From Candidatus Peregrinibacteria bacterium (GTDB lineage Bacteria > Patescibacteriota > Gracilibacteria > UBA1369 > JACRIC01): a stretch of DNA of 6,009 nt. The translations under genes and the position numbers were made by a program. The stretch covers positions 1 through 6,009 of the forward strand of contig JACRIC010000014.1 in the NCBI GenBank assembly GCA_016235915.1. The letters run 5' to 3'. Position 1 is the first letter of the stretch; every line of letters begins with the position of its first letter. Positions 1-5,297 of this stretch are shown here, in pieces. A model generated the notes under the pieces. It worked only from the letters and a program-made list of their open reading frames with translations. It had not been told where the DNA came from and ran no database searches.

Positions 1-1
1 C

Positions 2-109
2 TGTTCCGGTTTTTGTGAGATGTGCGTATTGGGTATTCATGGAGAGGGGGTTAAGGAAGTTTATAAAATTACTGAGATCCTTCGGTCGCCTCAGACGACC
101 TCAGGATGA
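2..109 (+). CDS. Possible 3' end of a gene entering from the left edge
   Basis: A plus-strand frame is open from the window edge for 35 codons and ends at TGA 107-109. Its residues include C-SGF-C-EM-C near the left edge, a CX3CX2C spacing, followed by a Gly/Glu/Lys/Val-rich stretch with ordinary codons. The last ten or so codons lie within the hairpin repeat. If real, this is the tail of a gene convergent with nrdD, overlapping its 3' end by 19 bases. I do not recognise the protein. The CX3CX2C spacing is used by radical-SAM enzymes, but such a site is normally N-terminal and not 30 residues from the end, so I assign no function. A second plus frame is also open here, which lowers confidence. 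Confidence 0.25.
   Translation, partial: CSGFCEMCVLGIHGEGVKEVYKITEILRSPQTTSG
77..107. repeat. Interspersed-type hairpin repeat at the nrdD 3' end
   Basis: An imperfect palindrome: ATCCT-tc-GGTCG, a 7-base loop, then CGACC-tc-AGGAT. Two perfect 5-bp stems are separated by a symmetric two-base internal loop. From memory, the pattern GATCCTTCG...CTCAGGATGAC is a common interspersed intergenic hairpin in many environmental bacterial genomes; I could not search for it. The nrdD stop (91-93) lies in the loop and the last six nrdD codons are made of this element. It may end transcription of nrdD, but no clear U-run follows on either strand, so a terminator role is uncertain. Confidence 0.65.
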
Positions 110-2157
110 CGGTATCCGATTTCTTCATCGCATTTCGGGCAGTACGGATGTTCTCCTGTCAGATACCCGTGCTTGGGACAAATGCTGAAAGTCGGAGTAA
201 TGGTGATATAGGGCAAGCGAAAATGTGAAAGCGCTCGTTTTACCAGTTTTTTACAAGATTCGGCATTGGTAATTCTTTCTCCCATATACAGATGAAGCAC
301 TGTCCCGCCGGTATATTTTTTTTGCAGGCGATCCTGATACGTCAAAGCCTCAAATGCGTCCACGGTAAAATTCACCGGAAGTTGAGATGAATTGGTGTAA
401 TACGGTGCGTCAGGAGTTCCGGCTTGAAGAATATCGGGATATCGTTTCTGGTCTTCTTTGGCGAAACGATAGGTGGTGCCTTCCGCGGGAGTGGCTTCGA
501 GATTATAGAGATTTCCGGTTTCTTCCTGATAGTTTTTCAATTTTTCTCGCATGAAATCCAAAATGTTTTCAGCAAACGAAATGCCCGTCTCGGAAGCGAT
601 ATTATCGATGTCGCTTGTAAAATTTCGGATGCACTCATTTAGACCATTTATGCCGATGGTGGAAAAATGATTGCCGAGAGTTCCTAAATATCGTTTCGTG
701 TAAGGCAAAAGTCCATTATCAATATTCTGTTGAACGACTTTTCTCTTCAATTCAAGCGATTCTTTTGCCAAATCCATCAGATATGCCAGCTGTTTTTTCA
801 AACTCTCTAAATCGCCTTTGTGCAGATATCCCAGCCGCGCCGCATTGATCGTGACCACGCCGACGCTTCCCGTCATTTCAGCGCTTCCAAAAAGACCGTT
901 TCCTCGCATGAGCAGTTCGCGAAGGTCCAGCTGAAGCCGACAACACATGGAGCGAATCATGTTTGGCTTGAGTTCGGAATTGATGAAATTTTGAAAATAC
1001 GGCATGCCGTATTTCGCGGTCATTTCAAAAAGGTCTTCGCAGTTCGGATGATCCCAATCAAAATCTTTCGTGATATTGTAGGTCGGAATTGGAAACGTGA
1101 ATACCCGCCCTTTCGAATCGCCCTTCATCATAATTTCAATAAACGCTTTATTTATCATGTCCATTTCTTTCTGACAATCGCCGTAGGTGTAATTTTTTTT
1201 CTCGCTTCCAATTTTCGCCGGCTCATTTTTCAGATCTTCGGGGCAGACCCAGTCGAGAGTGATATTGGTAAAGGGGGTTTGCGTACCCCACCGGGAAGGC
1301 ACATTTAAATTGAACACGAACTGTTGCATGGCTTGTTTCACTTGTTCGCAGGTTTTTTCTTCAATGAATTTTTCGCGCTCCGCGTCTTTCATAGCGCTTT
1401 TCGTGTTTTTTAAATCCTGTGCCATTTCTTCCTTGATTTTCCGAACGTATGGCGCGAGGTACGTGTCAAAACTGGAAAAAGCCTGTGCTCCCGCCCATTC
1501 GTTCTGCAAGGTTCCAAGAAAATTTACCATCTGGCCAATGCAAGCCGAAAGATTTCGAGGAGCGTTACAGTCCACTTTGTTCGGCACGCCGCCAAAACCT
1601 TCTTCCAGCAATTTCCGAAGGCTCCACCCCGCGCAGTATCCGCTGAACATATCAAGATCATGGATGTGAAAATCGCCGTTTCGATGAGCCTCTCCGATTT
1701 CACGTGCATAAATGTGAGAAAGCCAATAATTCGCAGTGACCTTTCCTGAAGTATTGAGAATGAGGCCGCCGAGAGAATATCCCTGATTGGAATTCGCGTT
1801 CACTCGCCAGTCTTGTTTTGAAAGATATTCGTTCACGGTTTTTTCCACGTCAACGAGCACATTTTTCGTGGCGCGCATTTTCGCTCGCTGATCGCGGTAG
1901 AGAATGTACGCCTTCGCGACTTCGACTTCGTTGTTTTTGATAAGAATTTTTTCAACAAGGTCTTGGACGTTTTCGACGGTGGGGACTGTGCCGTTTTTAA
2001 AAATAACTTCCAGCACGGTCTCGACCTGATCGGTTATTCGCTGAGCGAGAAGCGTGTCTTCCTTGCCGCAGGAACGGCTTGCTTTTTGAACCGCCTTGAT
2101 GATTTTTGCGGCGTCAAAAGAAACAATTTTTCCGTCGCGTTTTCGGATGTATTCCAT
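91..2157 (-). CDS. nrdD: Anaerobic (class III) ribonucleoside-triphosphate reductase, C-terminally truncated
   Basis: Oxygen-sensitive enzyme that reduces ribonucleoside triphosphates to deoxynucleotides using a glycyl radical installed by the activase NrdG. The 688 residues show an N-terminal ATP cone (about 1-95, MEYIRKRDGK start), the HIHD segment (164-167), the conserved YCAGWSL cysteine (C175), the SMCCRLQLD region with the thiyl-radical cysteine candidates C405/C406, and a C-terminal zinc site (C660, H663, C673, C676). The family then normally continues about 25-35 residues with an R..GY glycyl-radical loop. Here it stops after CPKCDEEIGY plus RHPEVV, which is read from the hairpin repeat, so the radical glycine is missing. 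The start at 2157 matches the family; an in-frame ATG at 2211 would add 18 unlikely residues and overlap nrdR. No Shine-Dalgarno is visible. It is the second gene of the nrdR operon. The fold assignment is certain; activity is doubtful unless the missing part is supplied elsewhere. Confidence 0.93.
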   Translation of the reverse strand: MEYIRKRDGKIVSFDAAKIIKAVQKASRSCGKEDTLLAQRITDQVETVLEVIFKNGTVPTVENVQDLVEKILIKNNEVEVAKAYILYRDQRAKMRATKNVLVDVEKTVNEYLSKQDWRVNANSNQGYSLGGLILNTSGKVTANYWLSHIYAREIGEAHRNGDFHIHDLDMFSGYCAGWSLRKLLEEGFGGVPNKVDCNAPRNLSACIGQMVNFLGTLQNEWAGAQAFSSFDTYLAPYVRKIKEEMAQDLKNTKSAMKDAEREKFIEEKTCEQVKQAMQQFVFNLNVPSRWGTQTPFTNITLDWVCPEDLKNEPAKIGSEKKNYTYGDCQKEMDMINKAFIEIMMKGDSKGRVFTFPIPTYNITKDFDWDHPNCEDLFEMTAKYGMPYFQNFINSELKPNMIRSMCCRLQLDLRELLMRGNGLFGSAEMTGSVGVVTINAARLGYLHKGDLESLKKQLAYLMDLAKESLELKRKVVQQNIDNGLLPYTKRYLGTLGNHFSTIGINGLNECIRNFTSDIDNIASETGISFAENILDFMREKLKNYQEETGNLYNLEATPAEGTTYRFAKEDQKRYPDILQAGTPDAPYYTNSSQLPVNFTVDAFEALTYQDRLQKKYTGGTVLHLYMGERITNAESCKKLVKRALSHFRLPYITITPTFSICPKHGYLTGEHPYCPKCDEEIGYRHPEVV

Positions 2158-2182
2158 TGTAAGTATTAAGTTATGAGTTATT

Positions 2183-2198
2183 AACGGGTTAACGGGTT
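2183..2198. repeat. Short tandem repeat, AACGGGTT x2
   Basis: Two perfect adjacent 8-bp copies (2183-2190 and 2191-2198) span the nrdR stop codon and the start of the nrdR-nrdD gap. The copies supply the last codons of nrdR. Probably a slippage-prone simple repeat; no function is evident. Confidence 0.6.
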
Positions 2199-2524
2199 GA
2201 GGCGCTGTCATCTTTTGTTAACAATTGATTGAGCTCCTTCTTGAAACTCTCAATGTCCTGAAAATGCCGATACACCGACGCGAAGCGAATATACGCCACT
2301 TCATCCAACCCGCGGAGCTTCTCCATAACCAGTTCGCCGATTTGCCGACTTTCAATTTCCTTTCCCTGATGACTCAAGGCTTCTTCTATCTCGTCAATGA
2401 GCGAGTCCACTTGATTCTGCGTTACCAGCCTCTTTTCACACGCCCTCCAAATGCCTTTTTCGACCTTTTCGCGGGTATAGCTTTCGCGGGAATTGTCTTT
2501 TTTAATCACTATAAAATTATTCAC
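2189..2524 (-). CDS. nrdR: NrdR ATP-cone portion, separated from its zinc ribbon by a stop codon
   Basis: NrdR is the (d)ATP-sensing repressor of ribonucleotide reductase genes: an N-terminal zinc ribbon binds DNA and a following ATP cone senses nucleotides. This frame opens at a GTG and encodes 111 residues containing the whole ATP cone (IVIKKDNSRESYTREKVEKG through AYIRFASVYRHFQDIESFKK), the typical NrdR C-terminal half. The zinc ribbon lies immediately upstream in the same frame (2537-2659) but is cut off by TAA 2534-2536, where the family usually has Glu after RFTT(F/Y). Without that stop the protein would be 156 residues, the usual NrdR length. The GTG is 9 bases after the TAA, so termination-reinitiation is conceivable, but GAGG directly abuts it and is badly spaced for a ribosome binding site. 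nrdD follows 31 bases downstream. A cone without the ribbon should not bind NrdR boxes. Confidence 0.85.
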   Translation of the reverse strand: MNNFIVIKKDNSRESYTREKVEKGIWRACEKRLVTQNQVDSLIDEIEEALSHQGKEIESRQIGELVMEKLRGLDEVAYIRFASVYRHFQDIESFKKELNQLLTKDDSASTR

Positions 2525-2533
2525 CTCGACTTT

Positions 2534-2659
2534 TTAAAAGGTAGTGAAGCGGTATTTGCAGTATTCGCAAGCCCTTCTTCTCCTGATGCTCCATCCCTCA
2601 TCCGTTTCTCGGGAATCGATGACACGAGTCTCCTGTTTTTTACATTTCGGACAGATCAT
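2534..2659 (-). pseudogene. nrdR: NrdR zinc-ribbon fragment ended by a premature TAA
   Basis: Translating minus from ATG 2659 gives 41 residues starting [10 protein letters not shown] and ending [11 protein letters not shown], then TAA. Cysteines at 3, 6, 31 and 34 and the IRRRRAC stretch match the canonical NrdR zinc ribbon position by position. The reading frame after the stop continues exactly into the ATP cone, so only one codon separates the two halves; a G-to-T change (GAA to TAA) explains it. It is the first gene after the nrdR promoter, with a short leader of about 30 bases and no Shine-Dalgarno. It could be a nonsense mutation, a sequencing error, or a naturally split regulator. Confidence 0.88.
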
Positions 2660-2669
2660 TATTTTTTGT

Positions 2670-2685
2670 ATACCATATATTGTGT
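2670..2685 (-). promoter_or_regulatory. NrdR box 1 (downstream of the start point)
   Basis: Minus-strand ACACAATATATGGTAT matches the NrdR-box consensus acaCwAtATaTwGtgt at 14 of 16 positions by my alignment. It lies about 5 to 20 bases after the predicted transcription start, a blocking position, and about three helical turns from box 2, as expected for paired NrdR sites. Confidence 0.75.
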
Positions 2686-2695
2686 AGTGTTGCCC

Positions 2696-2724
2696 ATATT
2701 AACCACAACATATTGAGAGGTCAA
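2696..2724 (-). promoter_or_regulatory. Promoter of the nrdR-nrdD operon
   Basis: Reading minus, TTGACC (-35, 2719-2724), a 17-bp spacer and TAATAT (-10, 2696-2701). Predicted start near 2689, giving a leader of about 30 bases to the nrdR ATG at 2659. Box 2 fills the spacer and box 1 covers the early transcribed region, so bound NrdR would exclude RNA polymerase. Confidence 0.75.
2703..2718 (-). promoter_or_regulatory. NrdR box 2 (inside the -35/-10 spacer)
   Basis: A weaker NrdR-box-like site matching about 12 of 16 consensus positions, starting 33 bp from box 1 (17-bp gap). Its position between the -35 and -10 elements and the near three-turn spacing to box 1 support it more than its sequence alone does. 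Confidence 0.55.
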
Positions 2725-2793
2725 GAATTTGGGGTAGACAAAATAGGGGGATGGTTTTGGAGATTTGGTTTGATTTTTTTTGACCTTGCGTGC

Positions 2794-3036
2794 TCATTGA
2801 TATACCTGACAATGCGTGCCGATATCGATCAATTTGACGCTGTTTTGGTCGAGAAGGCGATAAATGACGCGGAAATCGCCAGTAACAGAAAAAGCTCTGC
2901 ATCCTACGAGATTTCCTTTCAATGGGTGGACTCTTAAAATGGGGTGATTTTGATTTTTTATGAAAAGTTCGAGTCGTTTTTCAAATTGTTTTTGGATTTT
3001 TGGTCGCAAGTGTTTGTACTTTTTTTTTAAATCCAT
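2794..3036 (-). CDS. RelE/StbE-type mRNA interferase toxin, probably frameshifted at its N-terminus
   Basis: Toxins of this family are small RNases that cut mRNA in the ribosome and are neutralised by the antitoxin encoded upstream. The 80 residues begin MDLKKKYKHLRPKIQKQFEK and continue with HPILRVHPLKGNLVGCRAFS, GDFRVIYR and LIDIGTHCQVY, the core pattern of RelE/YafQ-like toxins including the near-terminal His. The family normally has a further first strand. Another frame starting at ATG 3055, one base after the antitoxin stop, encodes MRIIFTDGFKKK, exactly such a strand, and then runs out of frame at a nine-A run. With one A fewer the product would be a standard toxin of about 86 residues. 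The 80-residue frame alone lacks the first strand and may be inactive. The local DNA is more AT-rich than the flanks, consistent with a transferred module. Confidence 0.82.
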   Translation of the reverse strand: MDLKKKYKHLRPKIQKQFEKRLELFIKNQNHPILRVHPLKGNLVGCRAFSVTGDFRVIYRLLDQNSVKLIDIGTHCQVYQ

Positions 3037-3055
3037 CGGTGAAAATAATTCGCAT
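3020..3055 (-). other. Out-of-frame toxin N-terminus and A9 tract
   Basis: ATG 3055 lies one base after the antitoxin TAA (3057-3059), the tight coupling usual for these operons. It encodes MRIIFTDGFKKK up to nine A (3020-3028, T on plus). Unshifted, it stops after 24 residues. A -1 shift, or loss of one A, joins it to the toxin frame. A9 runs are known sites of polymerase or ribosomal slippage and also of sequencing error. Confidence 0.7.
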
Positions 3056-3056
3056 A

Positions 3057-3311
3057 TTATTTTTTGAGAGCCTTTATCGCTGATTTTTCGGTTGCAAATG
3101 GGCCAAAAATTTTATCGTTTTTATCAGAAGCGAGAATTTCAAGTTCTTCGGCCACAGTGAGGCCATTTTCAGTGATTTCAACGAGCTCGATTTTTAATTC
3201 TTTCGTTAACAGGAGTTTAATGTAGGCGGACGTATTGATTCCTTTTTTTTGGGCTAAAAGTTTGAGTTTGTTTTTGAAATTATCGTCCGCTTTGAAAGAA
3301 ATGGTTGGCAT
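3057..3311 (-). CDS. RelB/DinJ-like ribbon-helix-helix antitoxin
   Basis: An 84-residue protein. Residues 1-40 (MPTISFKADDNFKNKLKLLA onward) have the strand-helix-helix pattern of a ribbon-helix-helix DNA-binding domain. The C-terminal part (LTVAEELEILASDKNDKIFG, then FATEKSAIKALKK) is acidic and then helical, as in RelB/DinJ-like antitoxins that wrap the partner toxin. It should neutralise the downstream toxin and, alone or as a complex, repress its own operon through the inverted repeat at 3329-3349. The start at ATG 3311 has no visible Shine-Dalgarno but is the only reasonable start after the promoter. This part appears intact. The specific RelB/DinJ subfamily is an inference from partner and pattern. 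Confidence 0.82.
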   Translation of the reverse strand: MPTISFKADDNFKNKLKLLAQKKGINTSAYIKLLLTKELKIELVEITENGLTVAEELEILASDKNDKIFGPFATEKSAIKALKK

Positions 3312-3328
3312 GGAATTGGTTTACTTAG

Positions 3329-3349
3329 TACTACTTTCAATTAGTAGTA
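3329..3349. promoter_or_regulatory. Probable toxin-antitoxin operator (inverted repeat)
   Basis: Perfect 7-bp arms TACTACT (3329-3335) and AGTAGTA (3343-3349) with a 7-base centre. The repeat touches the -10 element and covers the predicted start point, where a ribbon-helix-helix antitoxin dimer pair would repress. The operator role is inferred. Confidence 0.6.
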
Positions 3350-3377
3350 GTGTATGCCTTTTTCTTTTTGGGGTCAA
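3349..3377 (-). promoter_or_regulatory. Promoter of the toxin-antitoxin operon
   Basis: Minus strand TTGACC (3372-3377), a 17-bp spacer (3355-3371), TACACT (3349-3354). Predicted start near 3342, about 30 bases before the antitoxin ATG. Same -35 hexamer and spacing as the nrdR promoter. Confidence 0.65.
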
Positions 3378-3555
3378 TAAGTTTTTTAAAATTGTCTCAC
3401 TTCAATTTTGATTATACGATTCATACACGAGAAATTATAATAAAAACATCAATTTTTCAGCTCAAACGAGGTCAAATTGAAAATTGTTTTCAATCAGATT
3501 AAATGATTTATTCACGCCGGTGATATTTTTTATTTCGAAAAATTGATGGGGACTT
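3378..3555. other. AT-rich spacer without a gene
   Basis: No convincing gene or promoter pair. The only clear structure is a palindrome at 3476-3494 with perfect 8-bp arms ATTGAAAA/TTTTCAAT around TTG; with no GC pairs in bulk and no adjacent U-run it is not a good terminator. It could be a binding site. Confidence 0.4.
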
Positions 3556-3582
3556 GAAATTTTCGCCTACGGCAAAAATTTC
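3556..3582 (-). terminator. Hairpin just after tRNA-Asp, possible terminator
   Basis: Arms GAAATTTTCGCC and GGCAAAAATTTC (plus strand) pair over 12 bases with one wobble around a three-base loop, 2 bases beyond the tRNA 3' end. It is well placed to end or process the tRNA transcript, but there is no clean U-run directly after it on the minus strand, so it may instead be a small palindromic repeat. Confidence 0.4.
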
Positions 3583-3584
3583 TT

Positions 3585-3658
3585 CGGGACGGACGGGACT
3601 CGAACCCGCGACCTCTGCCGTGACAGGGCAGCGTTCTAACCAACTGAACTACCGTCCC
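3585..3658 (-). tRNA. tRNA-Asp (anticodon GTC)
   Basis: A 74-nt tRNA read on minus. Acceptor arms GGGACGG and CCGTCCC pair fully. The D arm (GTTCAGTTGGTTAGAAC) is normal. The anticodon stem CTGCC/GGCAG holds the loop CTGTCAC with GTC at 3622-3624. The T arm GCGGG-TTCGAGT-CCCGT is canonical, and the discriminator base is G, as for aspartate tRNAs. CCA is not encoded, so it must be added by the nucleotidyltransferase. It is flanked by a protein-free spacer on each side. Confidence 0.96.
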
Positions 3659-3776
3659 AAAGTGTCGAAAAGTGTAAAAGACTCTTGCAAGTTTGTTTTT
3701 TGAAAACACCCCATGCGCGCTTTGCAAGCGAGGCCATGATAGCGAACGGTGCACTGCCGCGCAAGGGAAGAGGTTG

Positions 3777-3785
3777 TGATACAAT
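3777..3785 (+). promoter_or_regulatory. Extended -10 promoter giving a probably leaderless mRNA
   Basis: TG-A-TACAAT forms an extended -10 with no recognisable -35. Its last base is 6 bases before the glycosyltransferase ATG at 3792, so transcription would begin at or next to the start codon. No Shine-Dalgarno lies at usable distance, which fits leaderless translation. Confidence 0.5.
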
Positions 3786-3791
3786 TTCAAT

Positions 3792-4955
3792 ATGCGTATT
3801 GGAATTGACGCCAGAATGTATAGCTCAAACTTCACAGGAATCGGCCGATATACCGCTGAGCTTATTTCAAATCTCGCGATTCTTTCTCAAAAAAGACCCG
3901 CACATGCATTTGTGCTCTTTATGAACAATCTTGAATATGAAACTTTTGTTCCGCCCGCTCCCAATTTTTCAAAAATTCTTGTCAATGCGCCTCATTATTC
4001 GCTCCGGGAGCAGATTTTTTTTCCAAAATATATCCGCCACGCGAAAATCGATCTCATGCATTTTACTCATTTCAACGCACCAATAGTGTACACCGCTCCA
4101 TCTATTGTGACCATTCATGATCTCATTCTTTCTTATTTTCCCGGGAAAAAACTGACGAAACCGTGGCACCGCGCAGGGTATCATCTCACTCTTTCGGCAT
4201 CGCTCAAACATGCGCAGAGCATTATCGCGGTTTCGGAGCACACGAAAAAAGATCTCGTGAAACTTTATAATGTTCCTGAAAAGAAAATTCGGGTCATTTA
4301 TGAAGCGGCAGGCGAAAATTTTCGACCCGTATCTGATCAGACACAAAAAACCGTTCGCGAAAAATATCATATCCATTCTCCGTTTTTTCTCTATGCCGGC
4401 GTGTGGCGCGATCATAAAAACCTCACGGGGCTCATTCGGGCGTTTCACCTTCTTCATTTGCGCAGTTCTCGAAAAACCCTCATCGTTATTACCGGAAAAG
4501 AAAAGCCTGCATATCCCGAAGTCAAACAAGTCGTGCGAGAGTTGGGACTTACCGATTCGGTTATTTTTCCCGGACTTGTTCCTGAAAATGACCTTGTTGC
4601 CCTTTACAATGCGGCAATTGCTTATGTTCATCCTTCTTTTTATGAAGGATTTGGGCTTAATATTCTCGAGGCTTTTTCTTGTGGAACACCTGTGGCATCG
4701 TCAAATGCCTCGTGTCTTCCGGAGATAGCGGGAAAGGGGAACGCGCTTTTTTTTGATCCGAAAAATATTTCTGAAATGGCGGATGCCTTTCACAAACTTT
4801 TCACCGATGATGCCTTGCGGCAGAAACTTCGGGAAAAAGGATTGCTGCGTGCCAAACAATTTTCATGGAAGAAAATGGCGGAAGAGACGATGGGAGTGTA
4901 TGATGAAATCCATGTTCACACCCTTAAAAGACCTCCTTCCCCGAGTCGTCAATAG
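3792..4955 (+). CDS. Glycosyltransferase, GT4-like GT-B fold
   Basis: Transfers a sugar from an activated nucleotide donor to an acceptor, most likely for cell-surface glycans, acting in the cytosol or at the inner membrane face. The 387 residues show the N-terminal glycine motif MRIGIDARMY...FTGIGRYTAE (1-24), an acceptor-side Rossmann-like half, the SEHTKKDL segment (148-155), the linker YAGVWRDHKNL (201-211) typical of group 1 transferases, and the donor-site EX7E motif EGFGLNILE (E285, E293) followed by SCGTPVASSNASCLPEIAG. No signal peptide or membrane segment is seen. Length is normal for the family. Donor and acceptor cannot be told; many relatives with this N-terminus are mannosyltransferases. 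The start is fixed by the family N-terminus and the -10 directly upstream. Its 3' end overlaps the next gene by 53 bases. Confidence 0.92.
   Translation: MRIGIDARMYSSNFTGIGRYTAELISNLAILSQKRPAHAFVLFMNNLEYETFVPPAPNFSKILVNAPHYSLREQIFFPKYIRHAKIDLMHFTHFNAPIVYTAPSIVTIHDLILSYFPGKKLTKPWHRAGYHLTLSASLKHAQSIIAVSEHTKKDLVKLYNVPEKKIRVIYEAAGENFRPVSDQTQKTVREKYHIHSPFFLYAGVWRDHKNLTGLIRAFHLLHLRSSRKTLIVITGKEKPAYPEVKQVVRELGLTDSVIFPGLVPENDLVALYNAAIAYVHPSFYEGFGLNILEAFSCGTPVASSNASCLPEIAGKGNALFFDPKNISEMADAFHKLFTDDALRQKLREKGLLRAKQFSWKKMAEETMGVYDEIHVHTLKRPPSPSRQ
4892..4896 (+). promoter_or_regulatory. Ribosome binding site deciding the DUF721 start
   Basis: GGGAG lies 6 bases before ATG 4903 (3 before the adjacent ATG 4900), inside the glycosyltransferase gene. 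It is the only clear Shine-Dalgarno in the window and favours 4903. Confidence 0.6.
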
Positions 4956-5238
4956 CCACGGCATGCACCGCACCATAAAGGCCGCGACGGTGTGCGAAGC
5001 CTGTCGCAAAGTTTTGCCGAAGTTTTTTGATGAAGAAATTTGCGCGGTTATTTCGCCGAAATTTTTTCGCCATAAAACCCTGACGCTTTCGGTGCAGGAT
5101 TCCGCTCTTGCTTCTGAAATTTTTCTTTCAGGAGAAAGTCTTATTTTGGCTGTAAATTCACATCTTGGGCGCCCGGCGGTCAGGGAAATACGCACGATCA
5201 TCGAAGAAAGATGTCCTGCTTCTGATGAAATTGCTTGA
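4903..5238 (+). CDS. DUF721/DciA-like protein
   Basis: A 111-residue protein. The central pattern (CAVISPKFFRHKTLTLSVQD, then SALASEIFLSGESLILAVNS and REIRTII) follows the DUF721 layout: a basic, structured domain in which a strand of the form 'L.V.v.ss.la.el' is followed by a helix and a final 'v..ir' strand. DUF721 includes DciA, the loader of the replicative helicase DnaB in bacteria lacking DnaC/DnaI. That role is plausible here but inferred; members vary greatly in sequence and some are uncharacterised. The start overlaps the glycosyltransferase gene by 53 bases in another frame, so the two are probably cotranscribed and translationally coupled. The stop TGA overlaps the -35 of the rpsP promoter. 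Confidence 0.68.
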   Translation: MKSMFTPLKDLLPRVVNSHGMHRTIKAATVCEACRKVLPKFFDEEICAVISPKFFRHKTLTLSVQDSALASEIFLSGESLILAVNSHLGRPAVREIRTIIEERCPASDEIA

Positions 5239-5264
5239 CTTCTCGAGCTTTTTCGCGTTAGACT
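5235..5264 (+). promoter_or_regulatory. Promoter of rpsP-khpA
   Basis: TTGACT (5235-5240), an 18-bp spacer, TAGACT (5259-5264). The predicted start is near 5271, about 27 bases before the TTG start of rpsP. The -35 overlaps the stop of the DUF721 gene, so the ribosomal cluster can be expressed independently of the glycosyltransferase operon. Confidence 0.6.
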
Positions 5265-5297
5265 CCCATTCGCATTTATCTTTTTAGCTTCGATTCT

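Noticed and set aside
1..40. Minus-strand ATG at 40 as the start of a gene after nrdD
   Set aside because: Only 13 codons are visible, no ribosome binding site, and it is in register with the plus-strand frame, so it cannot be supported.
91..93. UGA recoding to rescue the nrdD C-terminus
   Set aside because: Reading through TGA gives about ten residues without a glycyl motif before TAA, and TGA ends other genes normally.
820..1308. Long plus-strand open frames (also 1259-1669, 1963-2169)
   Set aside because: They lie opposite the confidently identified nrdD and show no family pattern; shadow frames.
2225..2716. Plus-strand open frame of 163 codons
   Set aside because: Antisense to nrdR and its promoter; explained by the conserved NrdR residues on minus.
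2780..2807. Plus-strand TTGACC...TATACC promoter antisense to the toxin
   Set aside because: Spacing near 15 bp is too short and no product follows.
3476..3494. AT-rich palindrome as a terminator
   Set aside because: Perfect arms but weak pairing and no U-run; left as an unexplained structure.
3530..3835. Minus-strand open frame through the tRNA
   Set aside because: It runs through the tRNA-Asp gene; a chance frame.
3969..4631. Minus-strand open frame of 220 codons
   Set aside because: Antisense to the glycosyltransferase, whose motifs fix the coding strand.
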